Source: Nostoc sp. CMAA1605 (GTDB lineage: Bacteria > Cyanobacteriota > Cyanobacteriia > Cyanobacteriales > Nostocaceae). From it: DNA of 64,000 nucleotides. Below are positions 26,786-35,384 of the stretch, piece by piece. Made by a program: the position numbers and the translations under genes. Position 1 is the stretch's first letter. Each line of letters opens with the position of its first letter. Below the pieces are notes generated by a model. The model did not search any database and was not told the DNA's origin. It saw only the letters and a program-made list of their open reading frames with translations. The stretch is from assembly GCF_021596505.1 (NCBI RefSeq), contig NZ_PJIZ01000006.1:58630-122629 (forward strand). The letters are read 5' to 3'.

Positions 26786-27298
26786 ATGGCACTCTACTTC
26801 TTGATTTTGTTGTGTGCTGGTTTAATGTCTGCTTGTTTTTTGTTAAAAAACAATCACAGAGAAATTGCATATTTAGTAGGTATATTTGCGATTATCAGCT
26901 TAATTGCCATCTTAATCCTAGCTCCCTGGCAATTCCTACTTTTACTATTGATTCCTGTAGTTATCAGTACAAGTTACGAATACTACATTAATACTCGTGT
27001 TTCTATAGAGACAGAAGCAGCACAAACACCTGTATTGCTGAACGAACCAGAAGATAAATTAATTTATCGTGGTGCGATATATCACGCTGACAACCATCAT
27101 AAATCTGATGAAGTCAAAACATCACCAATTACTCATAAACTACACTACAGGGGGGGTATTTACTCAGTGTGCGCTGATGGCAATGACTCCCACACCACAA
27201 CAGATACACCATCAACAGACTGTAAATTAAGCTTTCGGGGAAATACATATTCCATCAAATTACAAACAGAACAATTAAAGGAAAAAGCCAGTCAGTAG
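26786..27298 (+). CDS. Membrane-anchored DUF4278 protein with three repeats
   Basis: 170 residues: two N-terminal transmembrane helices (near 1-20 and 28-58), then a soluble region with three copies of the DUF4278 motif, LIYRGAIY, LHYRGGIY and LSFRGNTY, spaced about 30-40 residues apart. DUF4278 is a short cyanobacterial motif of unknown role; most proteins carry one copy, so three copies behind a membrane anchor is notable. Convergent with the antiporter gene, whose stop lies one base past this one. Confidence 0.78.
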   Translation: MALYFLILLCAGLMSACFLLKNNHREIAYLVGIFAIISLIAILILAPWQFLLLLLIPVVISTSYEYYINTRVSIETEAAQTPVLLNEPEDKLIYRGAIYHADNHHKSDEVKTSPITHKLHYRGGIYSVCADGNDSHTTTDTPSTDCKLSFRGNTYSIKLQTEQLKEKASQ

Positions 27299-27299
27299 T

Positions 27300-29381
27300 T
27301 TATGAATGAGGCGCACCCAATAAAACAATTGAGCAGTTTAACTCATTAATAACTTGGGTTGTAACTTCACTGACAGCAAATCCACCTGTGGTTCGATAAC
27401 GAACAGCGCGTAAAATTGCCAAATCAAAAGTTGCTGCTTCTTTGATGATTGCTTGAGCAACATCATCATCTCGAACTATCTTAATTTCTGTTCGCGCCTG
27501 CACTTGACTATTAACGATAATCTCAGATAACTGAGTCGCAAATTTTTCTAATAGCGGTGCTGGTGTACTCAAACCACAAACGTGCAGTAATACCACCTCA
27601 CCTTGATTACTGTCAGCCATAATTTGCGCTAGCCTTAAAGCACCTACAGTTTGTGGCCTTAAGTCACCAACAGGGACTAAAATTTTGCGGATGGCATTGG
27701 GGCTATTTAACAAGCGTGCCACCGCTACCGGACAATGAGAAGACCAGAAAACACTATCAATGACGCTACCAAATAATCTGGCGCGTAAACCCGTAGTTCT
27801 AGACCAACCCATCACCACTAAACTAGCATTTTGTTCTCGACTAGCGCGGCTGATTCCTAAAGCCACATCATCATCAATGCGAATAGCAGATTGTACTTCC
27901 ACGCCAAATTCTTGACCGATATCTTTAGCTAATCTCAGTCTTTGTTGACTTTGTTCTAGTGCTATTCCCAATTGGGGATCATCCATATGCACATGAGATT
28001 TAGCAATAGCTAATGGAACAATCCGCCCAGTTTCGTGATGAGCTAAAATTGCCGCCATTTCTATAAGGTATCGTTGGGTTTGAGGATTATATATTGGGAC
28101 TAAAACTGTAAAAGGATAATGATTTTCTTCTAATAGTTGTTCTTCAGCATTTCCCCACCACATAGCCAGACTATCTGTGTCTAATTCTGTTTGAGGCAAT
28201 TGTAATAAAGTTGCAGATTTAGCAGTAATAATCGGCCCGATAATTGATGTGACTAGCATCAAGACAATAACACTATTTAAAACACCTTCGTCAACTAACC
28301 TTTGCCCTGCCGCATTTATACTTTGATAGGCTACTAATGTAGCTGCTAATGTAGCTGCTACCTGTGGTAATGATAAAGACCACATAGTAATCAGTTCTGC
28401 ATTATTGTAGCGGTAAATTAATTTAGCGAACAATGCAGCTAAAAATTTACTCCCAATCAAAGCCACAACAATCAATAAAGTTAACCAAAAAGAAGAAAGG
28501 GTTTTGATAAAGGCTGGGATGTTAATCAACAATCCCATATCCACAAAAAAGCAGGGAATAAATAAGGCACTACCAATAAATTCGACCTTCTCTTTAACAG
28601 GGCTACGTCCCAAAACATCATTAACAGCTAAACCTGCAAGAAATGCGCCTACAATCTTCTCTACGCCAATGATTTGCGCTCCTACGGAAGCTAAAAATAA
28701 TGCCAGTAAAATAAACAAAAACTGGTTACTTTGCTCGTCTCCAGAACGCCGAAAGAATTCCTTACCCAACCAATCAAAACCAAACAGCACCGTAATCGAG
28801 TAAATTGTCAACCCGCCTAATAAAGTTAAGAGACTTAACGTTGTAAAATCACCACTGTGAATACCTACACAAATAGCCAGAACTAGTAAAGCACCTGTAT
28901 CAGTAAAAATTGTGGCACCAATTGTTACTGTGACAGCTTCATTCATTACTACTCCTAGACGGCTAACAATGGGATATGCCAAAAGAGTGTGAGAAGCCAG
29001 TAAAGAACCTATTAAAACAGATGTATTCCAGCTAAAATTAAAAATGCGGCCAACTAAAATTCCGGCGATCATTGGCACTATAAAAGTCAAGAAGCCAAAT
29101 CCCATCGACCGATTTTTTGTTCTGCGAAACTGCTCAATATCAACTTCTAAACCAGCGACAAACATTAAGTAAACTTTACCGATATCCGAGAGTAATTTCA
29201 CAGTTTCGGAATCGGGATTTAAAAGCTTTAAACCACTTTGTCCTAAAATTACCCCTGCTAACAGAAGTCCGACTAATCCAGGTAATTTTAAGCGTTCAAA
29301 TATCGGCGGAACAGTGAAAATTACTGCTAAAAGAATCGTAAAAGCAATAATAGGAGTGTCAACTAGTAAATTAGAACCCAT
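27300..29381 (-). CDS. CPA2-family cation:proton antiporter with USP domains
   Basis: 693 residues. Residues 1-390 form about 12 transmembrane helices of the Kef/NapA fold (LKLPGLVGLLLAGVILGQSG, VYLMFVAGLEVDIEQFRRTK, GATIFTDTGALLVLAICVG, VEKIVGAFLAGLAVNDVLG). Residues 420-690 hold two universal-stress-protein domains (ASLVVMGWSRTTGLRARLFG and the final ELNCSIVLLGAPHS). It probably exchanges Na+ or K+ for H+ under regulation by nucleotide-binding USP domains. A long intergenic region precedes it. Confidence 0.9.
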   Translation of the reverse strand: MGSNLLVDTPIIAFTILLAVIFTVPPIFERLKLPGLVGLLLAGVILGQSGLKLLNPDSETVKLLSDIGKVYLMFVAGLEVDIEQFRRTKNRSMGFGFLTFIVPMIAGILVGRIFNFSWNTSVLIGSLLASHTLLAYPIVSRLGVVMNEAVTVTIGATIFTDTGALLVLAICVGIHSGDFTTLSLLTLLGGLTIYSITVLFGFDWLGKEFFRRSGDEQSNQFLFILLALFLASVGAQIIGVEKIVGAFLAGLAVNDVLGRSPVKEKVEFIGSALFIPCFFVDMGLLINIPAFIKTLSSFWLTLLIVVALIGSKFLAALFAKLIYRYNNAELITMWSLSLPQVAATLAATLVAYQSINAAGQRLVDEGVLNSVIVLMLVTSIIGPIITAKSATLLQLPQTELDTDSLAMWWGNAEEQLLEENHYPFTVLVPIYNPQTQRYLIEMAAILAHHETGRIVPLAIAKSHVHMDDPQLGIALEQSQQRLRLAKDIGQEFGVEVQSAIRIDDDVALGISRASREQNASLVVMGWSRTTGLRARLFGSVIDSVFWSSHCPVAVARLLNSPNAIRKILVPVGDLRPQTVGALRLAQIMADSNQGEVVLLHVCGLSTPAPLLEKFATQLSEIIVNSQVQARTEIKIVRDDDVAQAIIKEAATFDLAILRAVRYRTTGGFAVSEVTTQVINELNCSIVLLGAPHS

Positions 29382-29904
29382 ATATTGTGATTATTATTTA
29401 AAGGTTAAAATATAACTAAGAAAGTATTCTTGGCGATACTTGATAAATTGGCTATCTATAAACAATTTGATGGGACAAACTATATTTTCTGGATATCAAC
29501 TCCTATATGGTGTTTATGTCGTAGGCTATTATGGCACCTTTATGATAATTTTATTCAAATATAGAAAAATCTATATATATGCGAATTAATTTAGTATTAA
29601 TGAGAGTTTACAGGGGCGATCGCCATTAAAAATTTCTCACATCTGAATTTAGAGAAAATACAGTCTCAATCATGATGTATCGACACAATTCACCATACCT
29701 ACACCAGATATTTACCTCCCATAACCTCACAAAACTGTATTGACCCACACAATTTACCAAACAGCCGATTAGTAATCGTAGCCTTATTGCCGCCTCATCG
29801 TAATGCTGCACCAGACATAATTCCAGAAAAATCTGGAAGAGTGTTCTGAATGTTGGCTATCAATGATAATTTTAAGAATCGGGAAGCCTTAAAAATCGAA
29901 GTTT
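29382..29904. other. Intergenic region between antiporter and chlM
   Basis: About 520 bases between divergent genes; AT-rich left half and one HIP1 palindrome (29617-29624). Short open frames on the minus strand here have no coding character. Promoters of both genes are expected. Confidence 0.4.
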
Positions 29905-30597
29905 ATGAACGCAGCCGACGATAAAACTATTGTTCGTGAGTATTTCAACTCCACAGGGTTTGACAGATGGAGACGGATTTATGGCGATGGTGAAGTTAAC
30001 AAAGTCCAGCTAGATATCCGCAATGGCCACCAAAAAACCGTGGATACCGTCATCGGCTGGCTCAAAGATGATGGTAATTTAGCAGACTTGTCAATCTGTG
30101 ATGCTGGGTGCGGTGTGGGCAGTCTCAGCATTCCCTTAGCTACGGCCGGTGCGAAGGTTTACGCCAGCGATATTTCCGAGAAAATGGTAGAAGAAGGCAA
30201 ACAAAGAGCGTTAGCCGCCTTGGGAACTGCTGAAAATCCCACCTTTGCCGTTCAGGATCTAGAATCTTTGACAGGTAGTTATCATACCGTCATCTGTTTA
30301 GATGTCCTGATTCACTATCCCCAAGATAAAGCCGATGAGATGATTTCTCACCTCTGTTCTTTGTCTGAGTCAAGAATTATTCTCAGTTTTGCGCCAAAAA
30401 CCTGCGCCTTAGCTTTACTCAAAAAAATTGGTAGTTTCTTTCCAGGCCCCAGTAAAACCACCCGCGCCTATCTCCACCGTGAAACTGATGTCATCAAAAT
30501 TCTAGAAAGCAACGGCTTTACTATTCAAAGAAAAGCATTCACCAAGACTCGCTTTTACTTCTCCCGCATCTTAGAAGCTACTAAGAGTGCAGATTAG
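29905..30597 (+). CDS. chlM: Magnesium protoporphyrin IX methyltransferase
   Basis: 230 residues. SAM-binding motif I ICDAGCGVGSLSIPLATAGA, with VYASDISEKMVEEG as motif II. N-terminal VREYFNSTGFDRWRRIYGDG and C-terminal KTTRAYLHRETDVIKIL, KAFTKTRFYFSRILEA are typical of ChlM. It methylates the ring-C propionate of Mg-protoporphyrin IX, giving the substrate of AcsF, whose gene is at 56668. A repeat array begins just after the stop. Confidence 0.96.
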   Translation: MNAADDKTIVREYFNSTGFDRWRRIYGDGEVNKVQLDIRNGHQKTVDTVIGWLKDDGNLADLSICDAGCGVGSLSIPLATAGAKVYASDISEKMVEEGKQRALAALGTAENPTFAVQDLESLTGSYHTVICLDVLIHYPQDKADEMISHLCSLSESRIILSFAPKTCALALLKKIGSFFPGPSKTTRAYLHRETDVIKILESNGFTIQRKAFTKTRFYFSRILEATKSAD

Positions 30598-30629
30598 GGA
30601 TTGGGGACTTGTACTGAGCTTGTCGAAGT

Positions 30630-30762
30630 ATTGGGGACTGGGATAAAGGAGGCAGGGGGGCAGGGTGCAGGGGGGAAATTCTTCTCCCCCCTGCACCCTG
30701 CACCCGTTCGGCTGACGCTCACGGCGGAAGCCTGCTCCAATTCCTCTTCTATGCCCCATTCC
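30630..30762. repeat. ~135-bp interspersed repeat, copy 1
   Basis: Near-identical reverse complement of 34012-34156. It contains an STRR edge (GGGGACT), a strong internal hairpin (GCAGGGTGCAGGGGGGA against its complement, 30659-30702) and a conserved tail (GTTCGGCTGACGCTCACGGC). Together the two copies form long inverted repeats around 3.25 kb. Confidence 0.85.
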
Positions 30763-30789
30763 CTATTCCCTATTTCCATGAATATGGAA

Positions 30790-31557
30790 TCAAAATTTGT
30801 AAGTTAATACCTGAATTGCTGTACTATCAGACAAATCTCCAGATTTAATATTAATGGTGTCGCTACTACTACGACGCACAGGTGTACCTTGCATCAAGGT
30901 TAAAAAGTCGTCTACTGGTGTGATATTACAGGTTTGAGGATCAGCAGCTTGTGTGCGGTAGTGGGTAGGAATGACCAATTTGGGATTTAAAACTGCGATC
31001 GCCTGTTTTGCTTCTTCAGCAGTATAAGCCTTATCGCTACCACCCACGGGAATTAACAATACATCTGGTCGTCCCATGAGGATTTTTTGTTCGATGGAAA
31101 TCGGTGCAGCTGCTCCCCCTAGATGTAAAATGTTAACTCCGCCTTGCGTCCACTTCCAAGCTGTATTAATACCAAATTGCTTACCACCTTTGCGATCGTG
31201 GTCAGTTGCAATTCCTTGTAACTTCATCCCCTGGAATTCATACGCGCCTGGTGTAAACACTAACTTGGGATTCCCAGGTAAACCATCAACTGCACCCTCA
31301 TCTAGCAACTGACTGCTGATTAACACCAAATCTGCTGTCACCCTTGGAAGACGGTACTTAGCAGTACAACCAACAGTGCGGAAGGGATTAACGAGGATTC
31401 TCTTACCCCCACCTGTGAATAAAAAGCAGGTGTGACCTAACCACTGTACAGAAACCCCACTAGATTGGGCGTTAGCTTCAACATGGGAAACTAAGGTAGA
31501 AAATATCGCTGTGGATAATCCTGCCCCAGCATAGCCAATAAACTGTCGTCGTTTCAT
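30790..31557 (-). CDS. MBL-fold metal-dependent hydrolase with Tat signal
   Basis: 255 residues from ATG at 31557; the longer frame to 31731 only overlaps trpG. N-terminus MKRRQFIGYAGAGLSTAIFS is a twin-arginine signal with likely cleavage after VEANA. The domain resembles UlaG-like beta-lactamase-fold proteins (VQWLGHTCFLFTGGGKRILV, LILISSQ-like strand, ATDHDRKGG, VIPTHYRTQAADP). The usual HxHxDH is mostly missing (SSQLLDEGAVDG), so metal binding may be partial. Its ATG overlaps the trpG stop (ATGA), indicating coupling. Confidence 0.8.
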   Translation of the reverse strand: MKRRQFIGYAGAGLSTAIFSTLVSHVEANAQSSGVSVQWLGHTCFLFTGGGKRILVNPFRTVGCTAKYRLPRVTADLVLISSQLLDEGAVDGLPGNPKLVFTPGAYEFQGMKLQGIATDHDRKGGKQFGINTAWKWTQGGVNILHLGGAAAPISIEQKILMGRPDVLLIPVGGSDKAYTAEEAKQAIAVLNPKLVIPTHYRTQAADPQTCNITPVDDFLTLMQGTPVRRSSSDTINIKSGDLSDSTAIQVLTYKF

Positions 31558-32156
31558 TGATGATTCTCTTGTAACTGTTGCAGAAAATTTCTGAGTAATT
31601 GTTTTCCTGAAGATGTCAGAACACTCTCTGGATGAAATTGGACACCTTGAATGTGAGGATAGTTCCGGTGTCTCACTCCCATGATTGTGCCATCTTCTAC
31701 CCAAGCGGTGATTTCTAAAACTTCTGGACAAGTTTCCCGTTCAATCACCAGACTATGATATCTTGTGGCAGTCATAGGATTTTCTAACCCCTGGAAAACA
31801 CCTACTCCAGTATGAGTTACCTGAGAAGTTTTACCGTGCATTAATTCTGGAGCAGAGATAATATTACCACCAAAGACTTGACCAATACTTTGATGTCCTA
31901 AGCAAACACCCAGGATCGGTAAATTAGAGCCTAACTCTTTAATTAAATCTAAGGATATTCCCGCATCTTCTGGACGACCAGGCCCAGGAGAAATCACGAT
32001 CGCATCGGGTTGGAACTGCTGAATTTCGTCTAAAGATATCTTATCGTTACGGAAAACCTGAATATCCGATGCCACGGGAAATTCAGCCGCCAGTTCTCCG
32101 AGATACTGTACTAAATTGTAAGTGAAACTGTCGTAATTATCGATGACTATAATCAC
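31554..32156 (-). CDS. trpG: Anthranilate/aminodeoxychorismate synthase glutamine amidotransferase subunit
   Basis: 200 residues, class I glutamine amidotransferase. VIDNYDSFTYNLVQYLGEL at the N-terminus, ISPGPGRPEDAG, the nucleophile in ILGVCLGHQSIGQVFGG, and the His-Glu of GVQFHPESVLTSSGKQL. It supplies ammonia to TrpE or PabB, and in many bacteria one protein serves both. No trpE is adjacent. The stop codon overlaps the next start. Confidence 0.94.
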   Translation of the reverse strand: MIIVIDNYDSFTYNLVQYLGELAAEFPVASDIQVFRNDKISLDEIQQFQPDAIVISPGPGRPEDAGISLDLIKELGSNLPILGVCLGHQSIGQVFGGNIISAPELMHGKTSQVTHTGVGVFQGLENPMTATRYHSLVIERETCPEVLEITAWVEDGTIMGVRHRNYPHIQGVQFHPESVLTSSGKQLLRNFLQQLQENHQ

Positions 32157-32242
32157 AGTGTGTAATAGCTCCTGGGTTCTACTCTCACCATGTTAATTGT
32201 CACCAGATTTGCGCCATTGTAAACCCATCATCAGCAAAAAAT

Positions 32243-32396
32243 TGCTGTAAGCGTCACCACTCACTACTCATTACTTATTACTTATTACTTATTACTCATC
32301 ACTCACTACTCAGCACCAGCTAAACGCCGCGCTACCGCCAACAGCACGGGCTAAACGCCCCGCTTCTGCTAACAGCACTCAGCACTCAGCACTCTA
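32243..32396. repeat. STRR block with two CTAAACGCC cassettes
   Basis: TTACTTA/TCACTAC heptamers, then two copies of a ~35-bp interspersed cassette (CTAAACGCCGCGCTACCGCC from 32320; a diverged copy from 32352), then CACTCAG heptamers reaching the dgkA stop. Related cassettes occur near 45468, 59219, 59264 and 62271. Confidence 0.85.
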
Positions 32397-32849
32397 AAAA
32401 GCCGAAATCACCAAAGTGAACAATGGCGGTAGCAACAATACACCTGCGACAAATACAGCCACTAAAGCCGACACTAACACCGCACCAGCCGCGCAATCCT
32501 TGGCAATTTTCGCTAATTCATGGTAGGTCTGCTTTACAGTTAAATCTACTAAAGACTCAATCGCCGTGTTTAACAACTCTAGTGCCAAAACCAAACCACT
32601 AGTAATGCCGATAATGGCAATTTCCACGGCGGATAAATGTAAAAATACACTTAAGGCGATCGCCAAAGTACAAGCCGCTATATGAATACGGAAATTCCGT
32701 TGAGTCTGAAAACTGTAAATAATTCCAGCCCAGGCATACTTAAAACTCACTAGTAAACTAGAAGCCACTTGCCAAGAAAATTCCCGTTCTTTTTTGACTA
32801 CGGTAAATAATTGATTTTGTGTTGGTGGCGGTGAGATTTGCTGAGACAT
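32394..32849 (-). CDS. dgkA: Diacylglycerol kinase family protein
   Basis: 151 residues. SFKYAWAGIIYSFQTQRNFR, HIAACTLAIALSVFLHLS, then LALELLNTAIESLVDLTVKQ with the catalytic ELxNTAIE motif, and AKDCAAGAVLVSALVAVFVA: a complete DgkA-type three-helix membrane kinase, which phosphorylates diacylglycerol or undecaprenol. An N-terminal 30-residue extension is hydrophilic. It follows ybeY on the same strand, an arrangement common in bacteria. Confidence 0.93.
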   Translation of the reverse strand: MSQQISPPPTQNQLFTVVKKEREFSWQVASSLLVSFKYAWAGIIYSFQTQRNFRIHIAACTLAIALSVFLHLSAVEIAIIGITSGLVLALELLNTAIESLVDLTVKQTYHELAKIAKDCAAGAVLVSALVAVFVAGVLLLPPLFTLVISAF

Positions 32850-32988
32850 AGGCTAAAATTTAGTACAGTGCGGTATATTTACTGAGAACCTGCGATGATT
32901 TTACTATTGCTATAAACTTTAATGCAGCTTTTCACAGAAGTATTATAAAAGGATGCTCTAAATTTCAAATCCATAAACACATAAGTAT

Positions 32989-33519
32989 TTAATATTCTAT
33001 GTTTATGCCAATACCAACAGACTCTAGTAAAGTTACCTGTTGTTTGAGCATTCGCATTAAACTCTCCTCATCAGGGTGATCCCAGCCCAATAAGTGTAGT
33101 AAACCATGAGCCACCAACCAAGCCAACTCAGTAGATAAACTATGTTCCTGTTGTTGGGCTTGAAACTGTGCCGTATTTACTGAAACAACTATATCTCCTA
33201 AATACAAAGGTGCAAGAGACATTTCCGCCACATATGGAAAATCCACCTCTAAGGCTGCAAAAGAGAGGACATCTGTAGCTTTATTTTGGTGACGATACTG
33301 GCTGTTTAGTTCTTTAACTTCTGTATCATCAGTTAGTCGCAGGCTAATTTCATAACTAGATGCTGCTGGAAGATGAGGTTGCAGAATTTCTAACCAGCAA
33401 TGAAACCACTTTTCCCAAGTGTCAGGTGTAATTTGGTTTTCTAGGTAACAAGATTTCAGAGCCGCTTCAGAGGAAGACTCACAAAAAATATCCTGTACAT
33501 CTAGTTCAACTTCCACCAA
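32989..33519 (-). CDS. ybeY: Endoribonuclease YbeY (rRNA maturation)
   Basis: 176 residues. The zinc-binding HGLLHLLGWDHPDEE (HxxxHxxxxDH) near residue 140 and LNSQYRHQNKATDVLSFA are the UPF0054/YbeY signature. It takes part in 16S rRNA 3'-end processing and ribosome quality control. The N-terminal 35 residues are a variable extension. dgkA lies 139 bases downstream. Confidence 0.95.
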   Translation of the reverse strand: MVEVELDVQDIFCESSSEAALKSCYLENQITPDTWEKWFHCWLEILQPHLPAASSYEISLRLTDDTEVKELNSQYRHQNKATDVLSFAALEVDFPYVAEMSLAPLYLGDIVVSVNTAQFQAQQQEHSLSTELAWLVAHGLLHLLGWDHPDEESLMRMLKQQVTLLESVGIGINIEY

Positions 33520-33637
33520 TTGCCAAATCTCCTTACACCACTATGAGGAATTTTAAGTTTAACAGAGTCGAGTATCGTGGCAAATCGCAGAGAAAAATTT
33601 TAACGCAGAGGTTAGCAGAAAAGTCGCTCCAAGTTGA

Positions 33638-33752
33638 ATGGGGATTGGGGACTGGGGACTGGGGACTGGGAAAGGAGACAAGGGAGACAAGGGAGTATTT
33701 ATTTCTGTCTTAGCACTCACTCAGCACTCAGCACTCAGCACTCAGCACTCTT
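33638..33752. repeat. STRR block (GGGGACT, GGGAGACAA, CACTCAG)
   Basis: Three consecutive tandem arrays between ybeY and the DUF3285 gene: GGGGACT x3-4, GGGAGACAA x2, CACTCAG x5. Confidence 0.85.
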
Positions 33753-33763
33753 CAGCTAGGTAT

Positions 33764-33919
33764 TTAGCGAGTTAGGTAAGCCAAGCCTACAAAAACGGCT
33801 AACAATCCCACTGTAGTTAGGAGGAAATGCTTCAATGAAGTACCACCCTTTCGCACCATATTTCGCATAGCCAACTTGACGTAGCTGGGTTGAGGTTCTG
33901 TTGAAGGTGAGTTACTCAT
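33764..33919 (-). CDS. DUF3285 small membrane protein (51 aa)
   Basis: A 51-residue gene too short for most callers. ATG at 33919; the protein has SYVKLAMRNMVRKGGTSLKH followed by one transmembrane helix (LLTTVGLLAVFVGLAYL) and ends in TR. I recognise it as DUF3285, a conserved small cyanobacterial membrane protein of unknown function. Its preservation amid repeat DNA supports a real gene. Confidence 0.85.
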   Translation of the reverse strand: MSNSPSTEPQPSYVKLAMRNMVRKGGTSLKHFLLTTVGLLAVFVGLAYLTR

Positions 33920-34011
33920 AATTAAATAACAAGTTCTTTTATATATAAATGTAACAGTTTCCTAGAATTTATATTGCCAAATTGATCAAGTGTCTTCTAC
34001 TTAGGGTATGA

Positions 34012-34162
34012 GGAATGGGGCATAGAAGAGGAATTGGAGCAGGCTTCCGCCGTGAGCGTCAGCCGAACGGGAGCAGGGTGCAGGGGGGAGAAGAATTTCC
34101 CCCCTGCACCCTGCACCCTGCCCCCTGCCTCCTTTATCCCAGTCCCCAGTCCCCAATCCCCA
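34012..34162. repeat. ~135-bp interspersed repeat, copy 2 (inverted)
   Basis: Reverse complement of 30630-30762 with few differences, extended by GGGGACT units. The internal hairpin (34074-34117) is conserved. It ends one base before the prfB stop codon. Confidence 0.85.
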
Positions 34163-34163
34163 A

Positions 34164-35280
34164 TTAAACCGACTCCACCAGTTGGTTTTCCTGACGCAGA
34201 TAGGCTTGGATGAACATATCAAGGTCGCCGTTCATTGTGTCAGCGATCGCAGTTGTTTCTGCATTGGTACGCAAATCCTTTACCATCTGGTAAGGATGAA
34301 AGACATAGTTACGGATTTGGTTTCCCCAAGAGGCTTCCACCATATCGCCCCGAATATCGGCAATTTCTTGGGCGCGTTGTTCTTGGGCAATCACTAGCAG
34401 CTTGGCTTTCAGGCGTGCTAATGCTTTCTCTTTGTTTTGCAACTGAGAACGTTCTTCTGTACAACGTACAGCCAACCCTGTAGGTAAGTGAACTACCCTC
34501 ACTGCTGTTTCTACCTTGTTGACATTCTGCCCACCTTTACCACCAGAACGGGATGTAGTGATTTCTAAATCCTTTTCGGGAATATCCAACTGTACAGAAT
34601 CATCTATTTGTGGCATTACTTCCACCCCAGCAAAACTGGTTTGGCGTTTCCCATTGGCGTTAAAAGGTGAAATTCGCACCAGGCGATGTGTACCTGTTTC
34701 CGAACGCAAATAACCGTAGGCGTAACGACCGGTGATTTCTAAGGTGGCTGATTTAATCCCTGCTTCGTCACCTTCTGACTCTTCCGCCAAAGTTACTTTA
34801 TAACCATGTGCTTCCGCCCAACGGGTATACATTCTCAGCAGCATAAATGCCCAGTCTTGAGCATCAGTACCACCAGCCCCAGCATTTATAGTTAACACTG
34901 CCCCTTCGGCATCATAAGGGCCAGACAACAACTGCTGTAATTCCCATTGGTCAAGTTCACGATTTAGCTTGGTAATGGTAGAGTCAGCTTCTTGTAAAAG
35001 TGCTGCGTCAGTTTCCAATTCCAAAAGCTCAACCACAGCTTTCGTATCTTCTAAACTGGCGTGCCACTGATGATACTGTTCTAAGTGGGCTTTCAGCTCG
35101 TTGAGTTCTTGCAGTGTTTTTTGGGCAGTGTTTTGATCATCCCAAAATTCTGGCTGTGCCGCTATTTGTTCTAAGTCTTGAATTTTTGCTGTCAGTGCAG
35201 GTACGTCAAAGATAGTCCTGGGTCTTACCCAGGCGACTAGACAACATTTCGATTTCGCGTTTGAGTTCTAATACGTCCAT
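34164..35280 (-). CDS. prfB: Peptide chain release factor 2 (programmed +1 frameshift)
   Basis: 371 residues made by joining a 24-codon zero frame (ATG at 35280, [20 protein letters not shown]) to the +1 frame from 35207 to the stop at 34164. The joint is CTT TGA C at 35211-35205, the classic RF2 recoding site. All RF2 hallmarks are present: stop-codon-reading SPF in [13 protein letters not shown] and catalytic GGQ in [16 protein letters not shown]. It releases peptides at UAA and UGA; low RF2 promotes the frameshift. A degenerate paralogue lies immediately upstream. Confidence 0.96.
35205..35222 (-). promoter_or_regulatory. prfB programmed frameshift site
   Basis: Minus-strand CTTTGAC with an internal Shine-Dalgarno-like CAGGA four bases before the CTT. 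UGA in the A-site and following C are exactly as in other bacterial prfB genes, giving autoregulation by RF2 level. Confidence 0.92.
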
Positions 35281-35384
35281 TTTGCTAGCTTGAAATAAAT
35301 CGCTGCGAATAAATTTTGCGGGATTGCTATTTATTGTATTTGACTTTCTGATTTTAGCTGTAATTGGTGAAATTCTTGCACCAT

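Noticed and set aside
31558..31731. Longer N-terminus for the Tat-dependent MBL protein
   Set aside because: Overlaps trpG coding sequence in another frame; the twin-arginine signal starts at 31557.
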